Assembly: GCA_016213945.1 (NCBI GenBank)
Contig: JACQZF010000040.1
Coordinates: forward strand, 1-64,000
Direction of reading: 5' to 3'
DNA length: 64,000 nucleotides
From: Nitrospirota bacterium
GTDB taxonomy: Bacteria; Nitrospirota; Thermodesulfovibrionia; UBA6902
In this document: piece by piece, positions 60,915 through 64,000 of the stretch
How positions within the stretch are numbered: position 1 is the stretch's first letter
Layout of the letters: every line of letters starts with the position of its first letter
Translations under genes and position numbers: made by a program
The notes under the pieces: generated by a model
Told to the model about the DNA's origin: nothing
What the model saw: the letters and a program-made list of their open reading frames with translations, nothing else
Databases searched by the model: none

Positions 60915-63353
60915 TCATTCACTTTCAGTACTTATAAATTTCGCCGATCCGCACTGGGGACAACTGTTCCAATCCTTATCAAGCGGTATCCTGCACTGTT
61001 TGCAGAAGTTCTGTTTGAAGCTCCCGCAGTAAGGGCAGAATACAAATTTGGCATCTATCATTTTCTGGCAATGTTCACACTGCCTCTCGTGCTTTGTCTG
61101 CGGCCCTATTACGCGCACCAGTTCCTCAAGCGTAGTTGCCCCGATACGCACCTTCTCAATTCCGTCTTCAATGAGGGTCCTCATACCGCTGATATGGGCC
61201 ATATTCATGAGCTCCGCCTCTTTGTAGTTGCCGCTGATAAGATGACGGAAGTCGTCATTCATTGTAAAAATTTCGAATATCCCTGTCCTTCCGAGATACC
61301 CGGTGTTATTGCATTTCTCGCACCCTTTGCCGTGAAATACCTTATCGCCAAGTAAATCATCCGGGACTTTCAGCAATTGCAGGAGTTCTTTCTCCGGGGT
61401 CTTTTCAGTTTTGCAATATTTACAAACGGTCCTCACAAGCCTCTGCGCCAGAATTCCCTCAAGCGCCGAGGCAATGAGATAGGGCTTTGTGCCCACATCG
61501 ATCAACCGTGTTATGGATGCAATCGAATTGTTTGTGTGCAGGGTGGATAAAACCATATGGCCGGTCAATGCGGCCTTGAAAGCCACGTCTGCTGTTTCAT
61601 GGTCCCTTATCTCGCCAACGAGTATTACGTCAGGGTCCTGTCTCAGGGTGGAACGCAGGACAGACGCAAAAGACAATCCTATCTTGTCGTGGACAAACAC
61701 CTGATTGGCGCCTTCAAGAAAATATTCCACCGGGTCTTCTATAGTCTCAAAATTTTTTGTGGTCTCGATCATCGCGTTCAATATCGAGTAAAGCATTGTA
61801 GTCTTCCCGCTTCCGGTCGGGCCCGTGGAAATAATTATGCCCTGCGGTTTTTTAAGTACGGTGTAAAGTTTCTTCAGGTCGTCGGGCAGCACCCCCAGTT
61901 CTTCCAGTTTCTTGATGGCTGCGCTTTTATCAAGTATCCTCATGACGACCTTTTCACCGTTTATCGTGGGCATTGTGGATACCCTGATGTCAACGAGCCT
62001 CGTGCCGGATTTAACGGTGATCCTGCCGTCCTGCGGCTTTCGTCTTTCGGAGATGTCCATTTTTGCAAGGATCTTTATCCTTGACACGGTTGCAAGATGC
62101 AGTTCAGGAGGTATCCTGATTTTCGTATGCAGCATCCCGTCAATCCTGTACCTGACTATGGTGTACTTTGTCTTTGGCTCTATGTGTATATCGCTTGCCC
62201 TGTAACGTATGGCCTCGGATATTATGGCGTTAACGATCCTTATTATCGGCGGCACTTCTGATGTGCCGATCAGTTCCTGCAGATTGATGTCAGGTTCATC
62301 ATCGCTGATGACAATATCAATCTCATCGAGGGGTTCAATTTCAGACACATCATCAAAGTTCTCCGCTAAATCAACATCCCTGTCCCCGTAAATTTTTCTC
62401 AGGTGGCTGATGATCCTGGAGCTGGCGGCAATTACAGGCACAACCTTAAGCCCTGTCATAAACGTGATATTGTCAATCTTGAATATGTCGGAAGGATCCG
62501 CCATTGCAACCCGTATCTGCTTGTTGTCGAGCGCTATGGACATCAGGCGGTTTCTCTCGCAAAAATCCCTCGGCAGGAACTTTACAACGTTAGGTATAAG
62601 GTTGATCTCTTCAAGATCGACATCCTCTATGTTTAAATGATGCTGCATCGCCTTTACAATCTTAGATTCGGTTGTTATGGCGAGGCGGACCAGCGTTTCG
62701 AATATAAACTCGTCCTGGCTTTTTTCTTTCAACGCCCTGTCGAGGTCTTCCTTTTTTATAACGCCTGCTTTGACGAGTATGGAGCCCAGGGCCCCGCGGT
62801 CCTCGTTAACTATGGCTGAGTAGTTTTTTATCTTGAGTTCCTGTTTCTTTGTGACTTCTTTGAGTTTTTTATTTTCCTGAATAAGCGCGTATTGCTGAAG
62901 AGCAAGGCTGACAGTCAGGCGGAGGTCTTCGTCATTCCACGGCTTGGTGATAAATTTATACACGGCCCCCTCATTAACAGCTCCCATAATTGACTGAATA
63001 TCGGCGTTGCCTGTCAGCATGATCCTTATCGTGCCGTGCCACTGCTGTTTTATGTTTTTCAGCAGTTGGGCCCCTGTCATACCGGGCATTTTATAGTCTG
63101 AAATAACGAGATGTATATTTTCCCTGCCCATTATCGCGAGCGCTTCTTCCGCGTTCCGGGCTGTATGAATTTCATAGTTCTCATCGAGGAAGACCCTCTT
63201 GAGAGCGTGAAGCACGCCGTCTTCGTCGTCAACAAACAAAAGGCTGTAATGCTCCTGTTTTTTTGCAGGCGCTTCTTCAACAGGCTCTTTTATTTGAACA
63301 GCCGCATTGTCTTCTTCTACTGTTGTCTTAAAAAGCCTGGCGTATTTAGACAT
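60915..63353 (-). CDS. Receiver-domain/GspE-PilB-type ATPase fusion with C-terminal zinc ribbons
   Basis: The 812-residue protein begins with a receiver domain (about 38-155): LLFVDDEDGV, phospho-Asp in VISDYKMPGM, KPWND. A MshEN/GspE N-terminal-like domain (about 185-345) follows, then a secretion ATPase core with Walker A GPTGSGKTT near 511, LRQDPDVILVGEIRD, and the zinc site CKYC...CEKCNNTGYLGRTGIFEI. The end carries four more CxxC pairs (CEHC, CPYC, CKQC, CPQC), that is two zinc ribbons. PilB/GspE ATPases drive pilus assembly or type II secretion; a fused receiver would place this under direct phospho-control. Domains are seen; the regulatory idea is inference. Confidence 0.93.
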   Translation of the reverse strand: MSKYARLFKTTVEEDNAAVQIKEPVEEAPAKKQEHYSLLFVDDEDGVLHALKRVFLDENYEIHTARNAEEALAIMGRENIHLVISDYKMPGMTGAQLLKNIKQQWHGTIRIMLTGNADIQSIMGAVNEGAVYKFITKPWNDEDLRLTVSLALQQYALIQENKKLKEVTKKQELKIKNYSAIVNEDRGALGSILVKAGVIKKEDLDRALKEKSQDEFIFETLVRLAITTESKIVKAMQHHLNIEDVDLEEINLIPNVVKFLPRDFCERNRLMSIALDNKQIRVAMADPSDIFKIDNITFMTGLKVVPVIAASSRIISHLRKIYGDRDVDLAENFDDVSEIEPLDEIDIVISDDEPDINLQELIGTSEVPPIIRIVNAIISEAIRYRASDIHIEPKTKYTIVRYRIDGMLHTKIRIPPELHLATVSRIKILAKMDISERRKPQDGRITVKSGTRLVDIRVSTMPTINGEKVVMRILDKSAAIKKLEELGVLPDDLKKLYTVLKKPQGIIISTGPTGSGKTTMLYSILNAMIETTKNFETIEDPVEYFLEGANQVFVHDKIGLSFASVLRSTLRQDPDVILVGEIRDHETADVAFKAALTGHMVLSTLHTNNSIASITRLIDVGTKPYLIASALEGILAQRLVRTVCKYCKTEKTPEKELLQLLKVPDDLLGDKVFHGKGCEKCNNTGYLGRTGIFEIFTMNDDFRHLISGNYKEAELMNMAHISGMRTLIEDGIEKVRIGATTLEELVRVIGPQTKHERQCEHCQKMIDAKFVFCPYCGSFKQNFCKQCRIPLDKDWNSCPQCGSAKFISTESE

Positions 63354-63375
63354 TTATCGCACCGATTTTTATAAA

Positions 63376-63446
63376 ATCTCCCCTAACCCCTCTTTGCCCA
63401 AGAGGGGAATAAGCCCCCCTTTGAGAAAGGAGGATGTAGGGGGATT
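63376..63446. repeat. C/G-rich dispersed inverted repeat (AATCCCCC-type)
   Basis: Mirrored elements CCCCTCTTTGCCCAAGAGGGG and CCCCCCTTTGAGAAAGGAGG stand in the gap before the kinase end (each quoted in ≤20 bases: CCCCTCTTTGCCCAAGAGGG). Such AT-CCCCC elements are frequent dispersed repeats; only one is in this window. Confidence 0.45.
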
Positions 63447-63473
63447 TTTTCAACAATTTTGTATGCCAAATGT

Positions 63474-64000
63474 TCATATCTGCTTCGCTCTTTCTGTCAC
63501 CGGTAAAGAAATAGTAAACGTTGCCCCTTTGCCGGGTTTACTCTCCACATCAATTGTTCCCCCGTATGAAGTGATAATTTCATACGTTACATTCAGTCCC
63601 ATGCCGGTCCCCTTTCCGACTTCTTTTGTTGTAAAGAACGGTTCGAAGATACGGTTCCTTAAGTCTTCAGGCATTCCCGGCCCGTTGTCTGAAAAACTTA
63701 CTCTGATATTGCCATTTGAATATCCGGTTGTGATTGTGAGTTTCAATCCCTTTGTGCCGGTCTGAAGGGCGTTGAGAATTATGTTGAAAAACGCCTGACA
63801 TAAATCAGCAGGATTACATGCAAACAGCGGGAATTCGTGATAGTTTCTGATAATCTCCGCATCGCCGGGTATCTCATGCACAAGCACATTGATAGTCCTG
63901 TCAATTTCCTTGTTGATATCGGCATCAGCCTCTTTTGCCTCGTCAATGTGGGAAAAGCCCTTCAGGTCGGACACAATCTTTTTTACCCTTTCAGCCCCCC
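63474..64000 (-). CDS. Histidine kinase, C-terminal part (cut by the window edge)
   Basis: The frame is open to the right edge. The visible part has the end of a dimerisation helix, then a HATPase_c domain: FFNIILNALQTG (N box), VSFSDNGPGMPEDL (G1), FEPFFTTKEVGKGTGMGLNVTYEIITS (F and G2 boxes, partly quoted) and GATFTISLP. The phosphoacceptor histidine lies outside the window or at the very edge. It is upstream of the receiver-ATPase fusion and the receiver gene on the same strand, so it is their probable kinase. Confidence 0.92.
   Translation of the reverse strand, partial: GAERVKKIVSDLKGFSHIDEAKEADADINKEIDRTINVLVHEIPGDAEIIRNYHEFPLFACNPADLCQAFFNIILNALQTGTKGLKLTITTGYSNGNIRVSFSDNGPGMPEDLRNRIFEPFFTTKEVGKGTGMGLNVTYEIITSYGGTIDVESKPGKGATFTISLPVTERAKQI

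Overview
The window looks like a chromosomal segment of a Gram-negative, probably anaerobic or microaerophilic bacterium of the Nitrospirota/Desulfobacterota type. This is an inference from gene content only: apolipoprotein N-acyltransferase and several lipoproteins, an LL-diaminopimelate aminotransferase, a B12-dependent (class II) ribonucleotide reductase, an eight-haem cytochrome c, and many sigma-54, PAS and receiver-domain signalling genes. No rRNA gene is present; the only tRNA is tRNA-Phe(GAA).

Layout. 0-6 kb (minus strand): the edge of an IS630-like transposase, then a surface-glycan module (Wzt/Wzm exporter, DegT/WbpE-type aminotransferase, a fused WbpB-WbpD-type dehydrogenase/acetyltransferase) and a winged-helix regulator with a palindromic operator over its own start codon. 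6-10 kb: SurA-like foldase, guaB, an M23 peptidase and pyrE. 10-20.4 kb (plus strand): a dense regulatory block (a small coupled ORF, NarX-type kinase, NarL-type regulator, PAS/GAF kinase, NtrC-type regulator, single-domain receiver) leading through a sigma-54 promoter into a small secreted protein and a 1318-residue multicopper oxidase with three fibronectin III domains. 20.4-33 kb: PAS protein, DUF362 protein, lipoprotein, YchF, HemL, a lone GlnQ-like ATPase, tRNA-Phe, Lnt, RtcA, a ROK kinase and LepA. 33-37 kb: lepB-ribE-ribBA-ribH-nusB. 37-42.5 kb: NrdJ, a TauE/SafE permease, a soluble P-type-ATPase-like phosphatase and a PIN-PhoH protein. 42.5-52 kb: a candidate sigma-54-driven noncoding RNA, methyltransferase, PilZ, MinD-like ATPase, Mur ligase, L,D-transpeptidase, dienelactone hydrolase, DapL, an octahaem cytochrome with membrane partner, and FolK. 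52-59.3 kb: a type I restriction operon (hsdR-hsdM-DUF1016 nuclease-hsdS-radC). 59.4-64 kb: hisH, a receiver protein, a receiver-PilB-type ATPase-zinc ribbon fusion, and the C-terminus of a histidine kinase.

The most interesting signal is a pair of matching regulatory regions 27 kb apart. Each has a -24/-12 promoter (AAGTGGCAT-N6-TTGC in both) preceded by about 80-100 bp by a GTTCAAAATG(G/A)ACC operator. One sits directly after the NtrC-type regulator gene and faces the receiver/small protein/multicopper oxidase genes. The other drives no recognisable gene: it precedes about 190 bp with several hairpins and a strong intrinsic terminator, which looks like a small RNA in the same regulon.

A second theme is the large number of dispersed intergenic palindromes, in at least four families. 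Related low-complexity sequence appears in frame inside nrdJ and hisH.
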